A stretch of 61,064 bases of DNA from UBA6776 sp964636785 (GTDB lineage: Bacteria; Bdellovibrionota; Bdellovibrionia; Bdellovibrionales; UBA1609): contig CAZWVK010000003.1 in assembly GCA_964636785.1 (NCBI GenBank), positions 1-61,064 on the forward strand, in the 5' to 3' direction. The notes beneath the pieces were generated by a model. That model saw only the letters and a program-made list of their open reading frames with translations, was not told where the DNA came from and made no database searches. How positions within the stretch are numbered: the first letter of the stretch is position 1; the number at the start of each line of letters is the position of its first letter. Positions 35,448-44,115 of the stretch are shown here, one piece after another. Made by a program: the position numbers and the translations under genes.

Positions 35448-36221
35448 TTAAAGAACTTTGGCTTCGTTCATTAATAAATCGACCAACTTTTTGGCTTGTT
35501 CAGCAGGCGTTCCATCAATCATTTTAACGGGTGGCTTTTCAGGTGGAAGTGAGAAGTTTTTCATTCGCACTTTTGGCGTCAATTCACCAAGCCCAAGATC
35601 AGCCGCCGTGAGCTCCTTAAGAGGTTTCTTTTTGGCCTTCATGATTCCAGGCAAGCTGGCATAACGAGGTGTGTTCAGACCTTTTGTTGCTGCGATCACG
35701 CAAGGAGTTTTAACTTTAAACACTTCCTTGGCTCCGCCTTCGATATCGCGCTCAACGGACACCTGATCATTTGAGAACTCAAATTTTGAAACGGTGGTCA
35801 CATGAGGGACTTCAAGAAAGCTTGCAAGCATCTGTCCCACACTTGAGGCATTATCATCAATAGCTAATTTGCCAGTGAAGACGATGCGCAGATCGCCCTC
35901 ACTTTTAATCGCTGTTGCAAGAAGTTTGGCGCTTTGAAAAGGCTCCAGAGCTTCTGGGCAATCAATCACAATGGCTTCATCAGCTCCCATCGCTAAAGCA
36001 GTGCGCAATGTATCGACAACTCGACCTTTGGGCCCAGCACTCACAACCACGACCGTGTCGGATGTGGTGGCTTTCAACTTCAAAGCTTCTTCGACCGCAA
36101 ATTCATCATAGGGGTTCATAACCCACTTAATTCCGGATTCTTCAATCCCGGATTTATCCGCTTTGAGCTGGATCTTTGTTTCGGTATCAGGGACTTGTTT
36201 TATACATACGAAAATTTTCAT
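35448..36221 (-). CDS. etfB: Electron transfer flavoprotein subunit beta
   Basis: AMP-binding small subunit of ETF (257 residues). ATG at 36221 is chosen because MKIFVCIKQVPDTETKIQ is the family start; the longer frame to 36302 has no support and would run into sdhC on the other strand. The signature region VERDIEGGAKEVFKVKTPCV and LNTPRYASLPGIMKAKKKPL near 190-225 is diagnostic. First gene of etfBA, divergent from sdhCAB with an 79-base intergenic region. Confidence 0.96.
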   Translation of the reverse strand: MKIFVCIKQVPDTETKIQLKADKSGIEESGIKWVMNPYDEFAVEEALKLKATTSDTVVVVSAGPKGRVVDTLRTALAMGADEAIVIDCPEALEPFQSAKLLATAIKSEGDLRIVFTGKLAIDDNASSVGQMLASFLEVPHVTTVSKFEFSNDQVSVERDIEGGAKEVFKVKTPCVIAATKGLNTPRYASLPGIMKAKKKPLKELTAADLGLGELTPKVRMKNFSLPPEKPPVKMIDGTPAEQAKKLVDLLMNEAKVL

Positions 36222-36300
36222 GATGACCTCATCTAGACCTTTGGATCTTTGTGGGTTAATTAAATGAATGTCAATCGATAACACGAAGGAAGAGGCCTCC

Positions 36301-36960
36301 ATGAACTATATCAGATCGACCATAGGTCGAAAGCAGCTTGTCGGTGTTGCGGGATTACTTTTGAGTGGGTTTGTACTCACTCATATGCTGGGAAACATGC
36401 TTATTTTTCTGGGCCCACAGGCCTATAATGAGTACAGTCATGCATTGATATCAAATCCTCTCATTTACGCTGCAGAAGCGGGACTCGTTTTATTTTTCCT
36501 TGTTCATATTATCCTGAGTTTGAAACTTCAGCTTCGAAATTGGGGCTCTCGAGAGAGTCGCTATGCCGTCCAATCCAACGGTCAGAAGCGAACCTCACCA
36601 ATCACGCGCACATTGTGGGCTCAGGGGATCATCATTTTGGTCTTCGTCGTACTGCATTTGATCACCTTCAAGTTTGGTACCGTTTATCTGGTGAATTATG
36701 GTGAAGGAGAAGTGCGAGATCTTCACCGATTGGTTGTCGAAGTGTTTCAGAGTCCTGGCTATGTGATCTGGTATGCGCTTGCTTTAGTGATACTTTGCTA
36801 TCATCTCTCGCATGGTGTTTCATCATCCTTTCAGACACTTGGATTTAATCATCCAAAATATGGACCGAAGATCAAAAAAATCGGAATTGCATTCGCACTT
36901 CTTGTCTGTCTCGGATTTTTATCTCAACCTGTTTATGTCTACTTATTTCTAAGGGGTTAG
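36301..36960 (+). CDS. sdhC: Succinate dehydrogenase/fumarate reductase cytochrome b subunit
   Basis: Membrane anchor of the complex II type with a single fused subunit (219 residues, five transmembrane helices), typical of the di-heme cytochrome b558 type. Histidines suitable as heme ligands lie in LTHMLGN, LVHIIL, LHLITFK and YHLSHG. ATG at 36301 has a GGAAGAGG ribosome-binding site; an upstream start at 36268 is less likely. It is followed by sdhA after 3 bases. Confidence 0.93.
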   Translation: MNYIRSTIGRKQLVGVAGLLLSGFVLTHMLGNMLIFLGPQAYNEYSHALISNPLIYAAEAGLVLFFLVHIILSLKLQLRNWGSRESRYAVQSNGQKRTSPITRTLWAQGIIILVFVVLHLITFKFGTVYLVNYGEGEVRDLHRLVVEVFQSPGYVIWYALALVILCYHLSHGVSSSFQTLGFNHPKYGPKIKKIGIAFALLVCLGFLSQPVYVYLFLRG

Positions 36961-36963
36961 GTT

Positions 36964-38895
36964 ATGGCCACTCACGAACGACTGAAATCAAATGCACCTA
37001 GCGGACCAATAGAGAATCGTTGGGATAAACATCGATTTGATATGAAGCTGGTTAATCCGGCGAACAAAAGAAAGCACACGGTTATTGTTGTTGGAACCGG
37101 ACTTGCCGGTGCAAGTGCGGCCGCGAGCCTTGCAGAGCTTGGTTATAAAGTTAAAACATTTTGTATCAACGACTCGCCAAGAAGAGCGCACTCGATCGCT
37201 GCACAAGGCGGAATCAACGCGGCTAAGAACTATCAGAATGATGGAGATTCCGTATACAGACTTTTCTACGACACTGTTAAAGGTGGAGATTTTAGAGCGC
37301 GTGAATCCAATGTTTATCGTTTGGCAGAGATCTCTCCCGCAATTATAGACCATTGCGTGGCATTGGGTGTTCCGTTTGCGCGGGAATACGGCGGCCTTTT
37401 GGATAATCGATCATTCGGTGGCGCCCAAGTATCACGAACCTTCTATGCAAGAGGACAAACGGGACAGCAGCTTTTAGTCGGAGCTTATTCAGCAATGATG
37501 AGGCAGGTCGGATTAAAACAGGTTCAGCTTTATCCTAGAAGAGAGATGCTCGATCTTGTTTTGGTCAACGGAAAAGCACGCGGAATAACAGTGAGAAACC
37601 TTATCACTGGAGAGATTGAATCTCATGCTGGAGATGCCGTGCTGCTTTGCACAGGTGGCTACGGAAATGTTTACTATCTTTCAACAAATGCAATGACTTC
37701 CAATGCGACGGCATCTTGGCGTTGTCATAAAAAGGGAGCCTTCTTTGCAAACCCATGCTTCACACAGATTCATCCCACCTGCATTCCACGTTCAGGAAGC
37801 TATCAATCCAAACTGACATTGATGTCAGAGAGCTTAAGAAATGATGGGCGCGTATGGGTTCCGAAAAATAAAGGAGATAGAAGACCTCCTAATGAAATTC
37901 CCGAGTCCGAAAGAGATTATTACCTAGAGCGAATTTATCCAAGTTTTGGAAACTTAGTTCCTCGGGATGTGGCTTCAAGACAAGCGAAATTCAGAGTGGA
38001 TGAGCAGCGTGGTGTGGGCCCGACTGGGGAAGCTGTGTACTTGGATTTTTCTGATGCAATCAAGCGGCTAGGCGAGGATAAAGTATCTGAAAAATACGGA
38101 AACCTCTTTCAAATGTATGAAAAGATAACAGGTGAAAATCCCTATCGGGTACCGATGAGAATTTATCCTGCAGTCCATTACACGATGGGTGGACTATGGG
38201 TTGATTACAATTTGCAAAGCACCATCCCAGGCTTACATGTTTTGGGAGAGGCCAACTTTTCAGATCACGGTGCGAATCGGCTCGGAGCATCTGCATTGAT
38301 GCAAGGTCTTGCTGACGGTTATTTTGTGATTCCAGCGACACTTGGAAATTACATCGGATCGACTTCACTTGAGCCGGTCACTGAGTCACACGAAGCTTTC
38401 AAAGCCAGTCGTGAGGAAGTCAGTGCGCGTCTTTCAAAGATGCTGTCTGTTCAAGGATCAAGATCCGTGGATGATTTCCACAAAGAGCTTGGTGCGATTA
38501 TGTGGGATAACGTGGGGATGTCTCGCAATGCCCAAGGACTTCAAGAAGCGATTACCAAAATCCAAGCGTTGAGAAATGAATTCTGGCAGGATGTTCGAAT
38601 TCCTGGTGAGCAGAATTATAAAAACTCAGAACTCGAAAAAGCAGGTCGTGTGGCTGACTTTCTTGAGCTTGGTGAGTTGATGGCGAAGGATGCGCTTGAG
38701 AGAAATGAGTCTTGTGGCGGACACTTTAGAGAAGAATATCAGACGCCAGAGAATGAAGCTTTAAGGCGCGATGATGAGTTTGCTCATGTTGCAGCCTGGG
38801 AATTCTCTGGTGCAGAAATGAGTCCGAACTGGTCGCGACATAAAGAAGAACTTGAATTTGAATATGTGAAACTCACTCAAAGAAGTTACAAATAA
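36964..38895 (+). CDS. sdhA: Succinate dehydrogenase/fumarate reductase flavoprotein subunit
   Basis: FAD subunit (643 residues) that oxidises succinate to fumarate or the reverse. The dinucleotide fold begins with VVGTGLAGASAAASLAELG near 37. The covalent-FAD histidine is in RRAHSIAAQGGINAAKNY near 70, and the active-site stretch is YPAVHYTMGGLWVDY near 400. Length and the AQGGINAAKNYQNDGDS version place it in the Bacillus/epsilon-type (type B) group that goes with one-subunit cytochrome b. Confidence 0.97.
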   Translation: MATHERLKSNAPSGPIENRWDKHRFDMKLVNPANKRKHTVIVVGTGLAGASAAASLAELGYKVKTFCINDSPRRAHSIAAQGGINAAKNYQNDGDSVYRLFYDTVKGGDFRARESNVYRLAEISPAIIDHCVALGVPFAREYGGLLDNRSFGGAQVSRTFYARGQTGQQLLVGAYSAMMRQVGLKQVQLYPRREMLDLVLVNGKARGITVRNLITGEIESHAGDAVLLCTGGYGNVYYLSTNAMTSNATASWRCHKKGAFFANPCFTQIHPTCIPRSGSYQSKLTLMSESLRNDGRVWVPKNKGDRRPPNEIPESERDYYLERIYPSFGNLVPRDVASRQAKFRVDEQRGVGPTGEAVYLDFSDAIKRLGEDKVSEKYGNLFQMYEKITGENPYRVPMRIYPAVHYTMGGLWVDYNLQSTIPGLHVLGEANFSDHGANRLGASALMQGLADGYFVIPATLGNYIGSTSLEPVTESHEAFKASREEVSARLSKMLSVQGSRSVDDFHKELGAIMWDNVGMSRNAQGLQEAITKIQALRNEFWQDVRIPGEQNYKNSELEKAGRVADFLELGELMAKDALERNESCGGHFREEYQTPENEALRRDDEFAHVAAWEFSGAEMSPNWSRHKEELEFEYVKLTQRSYK

Positions 38896-38905
38896 GGACT
38901 GTGGC

Positions 38906-39655
38906 ATGAACTTAAATTTAAAAATCTGGCGACAAAAGGGACCTAATGACAAAGGTCATCTTATGGATTTCAAGGCGACCGGCATATCTGAAGACATGTC
39001 CTTTCTGGAAATGATGGATGTTGTAAACGAGCAATTGATAAAGGATGGCAAAGATCCGGTGGAGTTTGATCATGATTGTCGTGAAGGAATCTGTGGGTCT
39101 TGCTCAATGGTGATTAACGGCAATCCTCATGGTCCAGATCGCGCAACCGCCACATGTCAGCTTCACATGCGAAGATTTAAAGACGGCGATACGATTGTCG
39201 TTGAACCATTTCGCGCAAAAGCTTTCCCAGTGATTCGCGACCTCGCAGTGGATCGATCCGCGTTCGATCGAATCATAGAGGCCGGCGGGTTTATTTCTGC
39301 AAACACTGGAAGTGCTCAAGATGCCAATTCGATATTGGTTTCAAAAGAATATGCGGACCGATCTTTTTCTGCCGCCACATGTATTTCATGTGGTGCATGC
39401 GTGGCGGCCTGTAAAAATGCTTCAGCCTCGCTCTTTGTCGCGGCAAAAATTGCCCATCTGGGTCTTCTTCCGCAAGGTCAGCCCGAGCGAAATGAGCGAG
39501 CATTGAAAATGGTTGCTGCCATGGATGCTGAAGGATTCGGAGCCTGTACAAACACAGGAGCTTGCTCGGCGGCATGTCCAAAAGAAATTGGTCAGGAAAA
39601 TATCGCTCAGATGAATAGGGAATTCCTGAAATACTCTGCTAAAAGCCGCGTTTAA
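38906..39655 (+). CDS. sdhB: Succinate dehydrogenase/fumarate reductase iron-sulfur subunit
   Basis: Iron-sulfur subunit (249 residues). The 2Fe-2S ligands are in CREGICGSCSMVING near 52-68; the two further clusters are bound by CISCGACVAACKNASA near 154-168 and CTNTGACSAACPKEIG near 205-220. It moves electrons from the flavin to the heme b subunit. Third gene of sdhCAB, 10 bases after sdhA. Confidence 0.97.
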   Translation: MNLNLKIWRQKGPNDKGHLMDFKATGISEDMSFLEMMDVVNEQLIKDGKDPVEFDHDCREGICGSCSMVINGNPHGPDRATATCQLHMRRFKDGDTIVVEPFRAKAFPVIRDLAVDRSAFDRIIEAGGFISANTGSAQDANSILVSKEYADRSFSAATCISCGACVAACKNASASLFVAAKIAHLGLLPQGQPERNERALKMVAAMDAEGFGACTNTGACSAACPKEIGQENIAQMNREFLKYSAKSRV

Positions 39656-39933
39656 AAGCATTTGAGAGGGGCAAACACTATATTTAGTGTCACCATACCT
39701 TGGACCCTCCCATAAATAGGAAGTTATGAACATTAAACCACAGAGTTATCCACAATTCGGATAGAAAATCGTTGTTTTTCCCATCGTTCGTCTAGATTTC
39801 TCAGAGGGTTAACCGGCTCTAGGTCTAGGTAGTGTCTACCGATTGAGACCGGAAAAATTGTTTCTCAACCCGCGAGCTCATCAAAGAAAAAACAATTCTT
39901 TCCGATATGAAAGTCTAGGAAGGGATGTGCTCC
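39656..39933. other. Structured non-coding region with hairpins
   Basis: Between sdhB and the small ORF lie 278 bases with no convincing gene. Downstream of sdhB is a nested hairpin: ACACTA/TAGTGT (39675-39690, loop TATT) enclosed by GAGGG (39665-39669) and CCCTC, with no T run. Further on, GGTCT/AGACC encloses GGTAG-TGT-CTACC (39822-39850). Overlapping its end is a long inverted repeat, CGGAAAAATTGTTT (39850-39863) against AAACAATTCTTTCCG (39890-39904), 14 pairs with one bulge. The last two are mutually exclusive at one base only, so they may stack. It could be a leader, attenuator or small RNA. Confidence 0.5.
39746..39754 (+). promoter_or_regulatory. Isolated consensus DnaA box
   Basis: Perfect TTATCCACA in the intergenic region after sdhB, about 20 kb from oriC. 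A single box can arise by chance in 61 kb, but this one lies in non-coding DNA. Confidence 0.4.
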
Positions 39934-40167
39934 GTGGGAAAACTCAAGTCTGCAAAAGAAATCCTGGAAGAAATCGGCTTTAAAAAAGATGCGCCGGAAT
40001 CCACTCAACTTTCATTTTATAGATTTCTAAAGAAGAATGCCTCTTCGCTTCAACAACCCACGCCAACCATTTCAAATCCACCTGAGCAACTTGAGTTTCA
40101 GCTCGAAGACTCTGCCAAAAGCCTTTGGCCGCAGGACCCCAAAAGAAAAAAGGTTTCCACACGGTGA
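39934..40167 (+). CDS. Small hypothetical protein upstream of the subtilase
   Basis: A 77-residue ORF that I do not recognise. GTG at 39934 is chosen, since AGGAAGGG lies about nine bases upstream; ATG at 39925 sits directly on that site. The product begins MGKLKSAKEILEEIGFKKDA, then a proline-rich middle and a basic end (PKRKKVSTR). No signal peptide or membrane segment. DUF721-type regulators and small cytosolic helper proteins are possible but unproven. Confidence 0.5.
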   Translation: MGKLKSAKEILEEIGFKKDAPESTQLSFYRFLKKNASSLQQPTPTISNPPEQLEFQLEDSAKSLWPQDPKRKKVSTR

Positions 40168-40298
40168 TATAGGCCGGTACCATTTTGGAACTGGTCGAGC
40201 TGGCTTTTTGCTGAATTATTCAGCCGTGCATCTTTAGGACGAAGATAGGGTTCAGCTTAAAACTCAAATCATTCAGCTCAAGAACGAGCGGAGGATAT

Positions 40299-41948
40299 AT
40301 GTTTCAAGGAAGAACCATTCTTACGTGGGTTTTAACAGCCTTCGTGGGAGTCGCAGCGTACGCAACCCAACAAACTGAATTTCCGGCCGTGCCTGGAGAA
40401 TTTATTGTCAAATTAAAGGACCCAAGCATCCTAGAGACGAAAGGAAGTCTGGGGGCGTTTAATTCATCCAATGTAAGGATCGTTACAAAAGCATCCGGTA
40501 CGATTGTAGTGACGCGCCCAATTGGCGAGTTGAGTTCTCAATCGATCGATATTTTATCTCAACATCCTATGGTTGAGTATGTTGAACCAAACTATATATA
40601 CACAATAGTCGGCGGAAGTTCTGAGCTTCCAAATGATCCAAAGCTTGGCGATCTATGGGGTCTAGTTAACGTGGGTCAAAAATCCACTGGAGATGCTGGG
40701 ACGATCTCGGGACTTCCTGGATTTGATATCAATGCCAAAAAGGCTTGGGAAATTCAGACAGGATCTAAAGATGTAAAAATCGCTGTGATCGACACAGGCG
40801 TAGATTACACGCTCGCAGATCTTGCTCCAAATATGTGGGTCAATGAAGCGGAATTAAATGGTGAGCCCGGCGTTGATGATGATGGCAACGGCTGTATTGA
40901 TGACATTCATGGATGTGACTTCGCAAATAACGATGGTGATCCAATGGATGATCATGGACACGGATCACATGTCTCTGGGACGATCGCAGCCAAAGGAAAC
41001 AATGGCACGGATATCGTTGGAGTTGCGTGGGATGCAACCATTGTTGGCGTTAAGTTTTTAACTCGAAGTGGCGGTGGTACACTAGAGAACGCGATCAAGT
41101 CGATCGATTATGCAACCGCAGTTGGCGTTGATATTATGAACAATTCTTGGGGCGGCGGCGGATTCAGCCAAGCTCTTTTGGAATCCATTCAGCGATCAAG
41201 AGATGCAGGAGTTCTTTTTGTAGCTGCTGCTGGAAATTCTCGCCAAGATATGGATAAGCGACCTTCTTACCCAGCAAGCTATGATGTTGAAAACGTGGTT
41301 TCTGTTGCATCGGTTGATGCCGCTGGAAATCTATCCAGTTTTTCAAACTACGGGAAATCCGTTCACATCGCAGCGCCAGGATCTAATATCCTGAGCACGA
41401 CACCACAAGGATTGAAGAGCTGGTCGGGAACTTCTATGGCATGTCCTCATGTGGTGGGAGTTGCAGCACTTCTTCTTTCTCAAAATCAAAACCAAACTTA
41501 TATGGATGTTAAAGAAAGACTGATCTCTTCTGCTCGTCCAACAGCTTCCATTCGCGGCAAAGTCGGCTCTGGAATGCTTGATGCGTATTATGCATTGAGT
41601 GGTGAAACTCCTCCAGCAGACCCGAATGACCCATCCGGCTGGGATCAGGTGGCCATCGAAATTGAAACCGCACATCCGTATGAAAACAACTTCACTCAAA
41701 GCTGGGAGATTGAAGTTCCTGGAGCTTCCAAAATGGCCGTTTTGTTCTCAAAGTTTGATACGGAAAGAAACTATGACACCGTTTCATTCTATGATCGTGA
41801 CGGAAACCTTCTTGGTCGCATTTCAGGACCAATGGGTGATGACTCATTCTCTCCGGTCTTTTCATCTGATTATGTTCGAATGGAATTTAAAACAGACCGA
41901 TCTGGTCAGCGCTTTGGCTTCATCGCAACAGCTGTTGCATATCAGTAA
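40299..41948 (+). CDS. Secreted subtilisin-like serine protease (S8)
   Basis: Exported protease of 549 residues. A signal peptide (ILTWVLTAFVGVAAYA) precedes an inhibitor I9-type propeptide (about 25-102) ending near VEYVEPNYIY. The S8 domain (about 110-430) carries the triad Asp 165 (AVIDTGVDY), His 221 (HGHGSHVSGT) and Ser 379 (GTSMACPHV), with oxyanion Asn 313 (AAAGN). The last 100 residues form a CUB-like beta domain (HPYENNFTQSWEIEVPGA, then DTVSFYDRDGNLL). Secreted subtilases are plentiful in predatory bdellovibrios, where they digest prey protein; that role is inferred. Confidence 0.93.
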   Translation: MFQGRTILTWVLTAFVGVAAYATQQTEFPAVPGEFIVKLKDPSILETKGSLGAFNSSNVRIVTKASGTIVVTRPIGELSSQSIDILSQHPMVEYVEPNYIYTIVGGSSELPNDPKLGDLWGLVNVGQKSTGDAGTISGLPGFDINAKKAWEIQTGSKDVKIAVIDTGVDYTLADLAPNMWVNEAELNGEPGVDDDGNGCIDDIHGCDFANNDGDPMDDHGHGSHVSGTIAAKGNNGTDIVGVAWDATIVGVKFLTRSGGGTLENAIKSIDYATAVGVDIMNNSWGGGGFSQALLESIQRSRDAGVLFVAAAGNSRQDMDKRPSYPASYDVENVVSVASVDAAGNLSSFSNYGKSVHIAAPGSNILSTTPQGLKSWSGTSMACPHVVGVAALLLSQNQNQTYMDVKERLISSARPTASIRGKVGSGMLDAYYALSGETPPADPNDPSGWDQVAIEIETAHPYENNFTQSWEIEVPGASKMAVLFSKFDTERNYDTVSFYDRDGNLLGRISGPMGDDSFSPVFSSDYVRMEFKTDRSGQRFGFIATAVAYQ

Positions 41949-41959
41949 CCGCTAAATTT

Positions 41960-42862
41960 TTATGAGCCTTCCTTTTCGGGAAGGCTCTTTTTTCGTGGCA
42001 ACGAATAGAACTGATCCATCTTTAAATTCACAAGTTCCGGCATGTCCAGCTGACTGCAGTGAGACCCAAAAGGGACAATCAAATACGAACTATTTTTAAT
42101 AAGCTGATGAATCCGTTCCTGATGTTTTAGCGGAGTTACAGAGTCGTTTTTGCCGGCAACAATCAAAGTCGGAGCTTTGATGCGCTCCAAAACCGGATGG
42201 CCATCATAATTGAGCATCGATTCAAAGATTTTAATAAAGGCTGGTAAATCCAGCGCAGCAACTCCACGCGCATAGATTTCAATATCTTTCAGCGAGGTGA
42301 GCTTTAAGTTAAATCCTCCGGCAAGTGCACTCAACTGAATAGCCAAGGGATTCTCGAGCGCAATTTTCCAAAGCTGAGTCAGTGTTTCTGGAAGCAAACC
42401 ATAGCCGCTCTTAAACATATGGAAAAAACTCAACGCTAGATCATTTCCAAACATTCCCGCCAGTGGATTCTGTACAAATCCATTTATAAAAACCAAATCC
42501 TTAAACAACTCAGGAAACATGTCGTAAGTTCGAACCAAAAGTTGCACACCAAAACTATGCCCAACAAAGTGCGCATCTTTAATGTCGAGCTCTTCACATA
42601 AAGCCTTAATATCCCAAGCCATGGAATCAATGTCCAAATGATCCAAAGATTCAGGAACATCTGAAAAGTGGTGGGCGCGGTAATCAAACGTAATCACCTG
42701 AAATTTATGTGAGAAGTGCTTCACCTGAAGATGCCAGTGATTCATAAGGCATCCGATTCCATAGCAAAAAATCATTGGTGGGCCAGAGCCGCGAACCTCA
42801 TAGTAAATGCGGGTACCATCGAAGCTTTTAAAGTATCCGGTTCGCTTTTCTGTGAAATTCAT
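41960..42862 (-). CDS. Alpha/beta hydrolase
   Basis: Alpha/beta-hydrolase fold protein (300 residues, no signal peptide). The nucleophile elbow is FVGHSFGVQLL (Ser near residue 103), the acid is probably in VAGKNDSVTPL near 235, and the histidine is in PFGSHCSQLDMPE near 277. The strand VRGSGPPMIFCYGIGCLMNH carries the oxyanion region. Its substrate cannot be told from sequence. The C-terminal dozen residues are encoded by the subtilase terminator hairpin. The start overlaps the FHA gene by 4 bases. Confidence 0.88.
   Translation of the reverse strand: MNFTEKRTGYFKSFDGTRIYYEVRGSGPPMIFCYGIGCLMNHWHLQVKHFSHKFQVITFDYRAHHFSDVPESLDHLDIDSMAWDIKALCEELDIKDAHFVGHSFGVQLLVRTYDMFPELFKDLVFINGFVQNPLAGMFGNDLALSFFHMFKSGYGLLPETLTQLWKIALENPLAIQLSALAGGFNLKLTSLKDIEIYARGVAALDLPAFIKIFESMLNYDGHPVLERIKAPTLIVAGKNDSVTPLKHQERIHQLIKNSSYLIVPFGSHCSQLDMPELVNLKMDQFYSLPRKKSLPEKEGS
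41964..41993 (+). terminator. Intrinsic terminator of the subtilase gene
   Basis: Perfect 9-bp stem GAGCCTTCC / GGAAGGCTC with loop TTTTCG and a run of six T. It lies inside the coding end of the convergent hydrolase gene, whose last residues it encodes. Confidence 0.9.
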
Positions 42863-43557
42863 TCGATAAAATCCACTTCCATCTCAGTTCCAAAAATTTG
42901 AATTCGATCACCCACTCTAAGTATTTCGGTTGAAACGCTCTTTCCGTTGAGTCGTACTTCCTTTCCTAAAGCTTTAAAACCAATTCCCTCTTCAGATGGA
43001 AATACTTCAAAACAAAAGTCGGACGCTTTTTCTTCAAAAACCGGAAGGTCGATCGAGGAACGTCCAATTCTTCTTGGTCCGTACCCAAGCACCCAGCGGG
43101 TCTCAGCTTGTGGGCCCTTAAGGAAATCCAACACCAAAGCGGGCCTCATTGGCTCTAGAGTTTTTGGGTTGTTTTCAACTCGGAAGGTGGTTTTTCGTAG
43201 GAATGAGGTCAAAACCTCATTCCACTTTCGCTTGGGCTTTTTTTCTGGCTTTTTCTTCTGAGCCGGGTTGAGCTCGAACACCGCCAATCGAAAGGGGCCA
43301 ATCTCGAATTCAGTTCCCGGATTAAGAACAATTGACTCTACGCGCTCGCCATCGTTTAAAATCCCATTTTTAGAGCCCAGATCCTGGACCTCAAAAGTCC
43401 CATCCTCATTCTGGACGATTTTAGCGTGTTCTGAAGAAATTTTTGCATCATTGAGGCGGATTCCAGCCGCTCTTCTTCCAATGAGCAGCCCGTCAGAAAG
43501 TTCATAGCTTTCTCCTTGAGAGGGTCCGGATTTTACGACAATATAAATGGCCATCAT
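42859..43557 (-). CDS. FHA-domain protein
   Basis: A 232-residue protein with a clear N-terminal FHA domain (about 5-98), which binds phosphothreonine peptides: GLLIGRRAAGIRLND, ISSEHAKIV and VQDLGSKNGILNDGERV are the typical motifs. A Lys/Pro linker follows, then a second, degenerate FHA-like domain (about 135-230) with LGYGPRRIGRSSIDLP but without the S-x-x-H part. It is in an operon with the hydrolase. A second ATG (residue 2) may be the start. Confidence 0.88.
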   Translation of the reverse strand: MMAIYIVVKSGPSQGESYELSDGLLIGRRAAGIRLNDAKISSEHAKIVQNEDGTFEVQDLGSKNGILNDGERVESIVLNPGTEFEIGPFRLAVFELNPAQKKKPEKKPKRKWNEVLTSFLRKTTFRVENNPKTLEPMRPALVLDFLKGPQAETRWVLGYGPRRIGRSSIDLPVFEEKASDFCFEVFPSEEGIGFKALGKEVRLNGKSVSTEILRVGDRIQIFGTEMEVDFIE

Positions 43558-43663
43558 TGGTAGTTTAAGCCTTGTGCGATCAAACCAGCCATGTTAGATG
43601 CATAGCGTTCGTAGAATAACCTTGCTCCCATCCATTGTGGGGGCTTTAACCGAAAGGAATACC

Positions 43664-44107
43664 ATGGCCCAAGCGACTCAGCCGAATCGCAAGTATGAAG
43701 CTGTTATTATTATGCACCCGGATTGTTCTGAAGCAGAACAAAAGGCGCTTTTTCAAAAGAATAAAGACATCTTGAAGTCTTTCAATGGTGAGATCAATCA
43801 CCTCGATACTTGGGGACGAAGAAAACTCGCGAACCCCATCAATAAACTCACTCGTGGAATCTATTTTCACGCAACTTTTGAGTCTCAAGGCGAAGCCATT
43901 GCAGAGCTTGAGAGAACAATGAGAATCAATGATCGTGTTCTTCGTTTTCAGCACACCCGTCTCGATGATCGTGTGAGCTTGGCGAAGTATCTAGAAAAAT
44001 TCAAAGACTCGTTGGCTGAAACTTCAAGACGCGAAAGAGAGCGTGAAGCTAAAGCTCAAGCACGTAAAGCTGCGATGGGGGCACGTAGACCTCCTCGAGA
44101 ACAATAG
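43664..44107 (+). CDS. rpsF: 30S ribosomal protein S6
   Basis: Ribosomal protein S6 (147 residues). ATG at 43664 is chosen, with a GAAAGGA ribosome-binding site seven bases upstream; the frame upstream to 43598 is not conserved. The family core is YEAVIIMHPDCSEAEQ near 14-29, INHLDTWGRRKLANPINK near 52-69 and GIYFHATFES. The C-terminal tail is long and basic. First gene of rpsF-DUF2232-rplI. Confidence 0.95.
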   Translation: MAQATQPNRKYEAVIIMHPDCSEAEQKALFQKNKDILKSFNGEINHLDTWGRRKLANPINKLTRGIYFHATFESQGEAIAELERTMRINDRVLRFQHTRLDDRVSLAKYLEKFKDSLAETSRREREREAKAQARKAAMGARRPPREQ

Positions 44108-44115
44108 AAGGCTCA

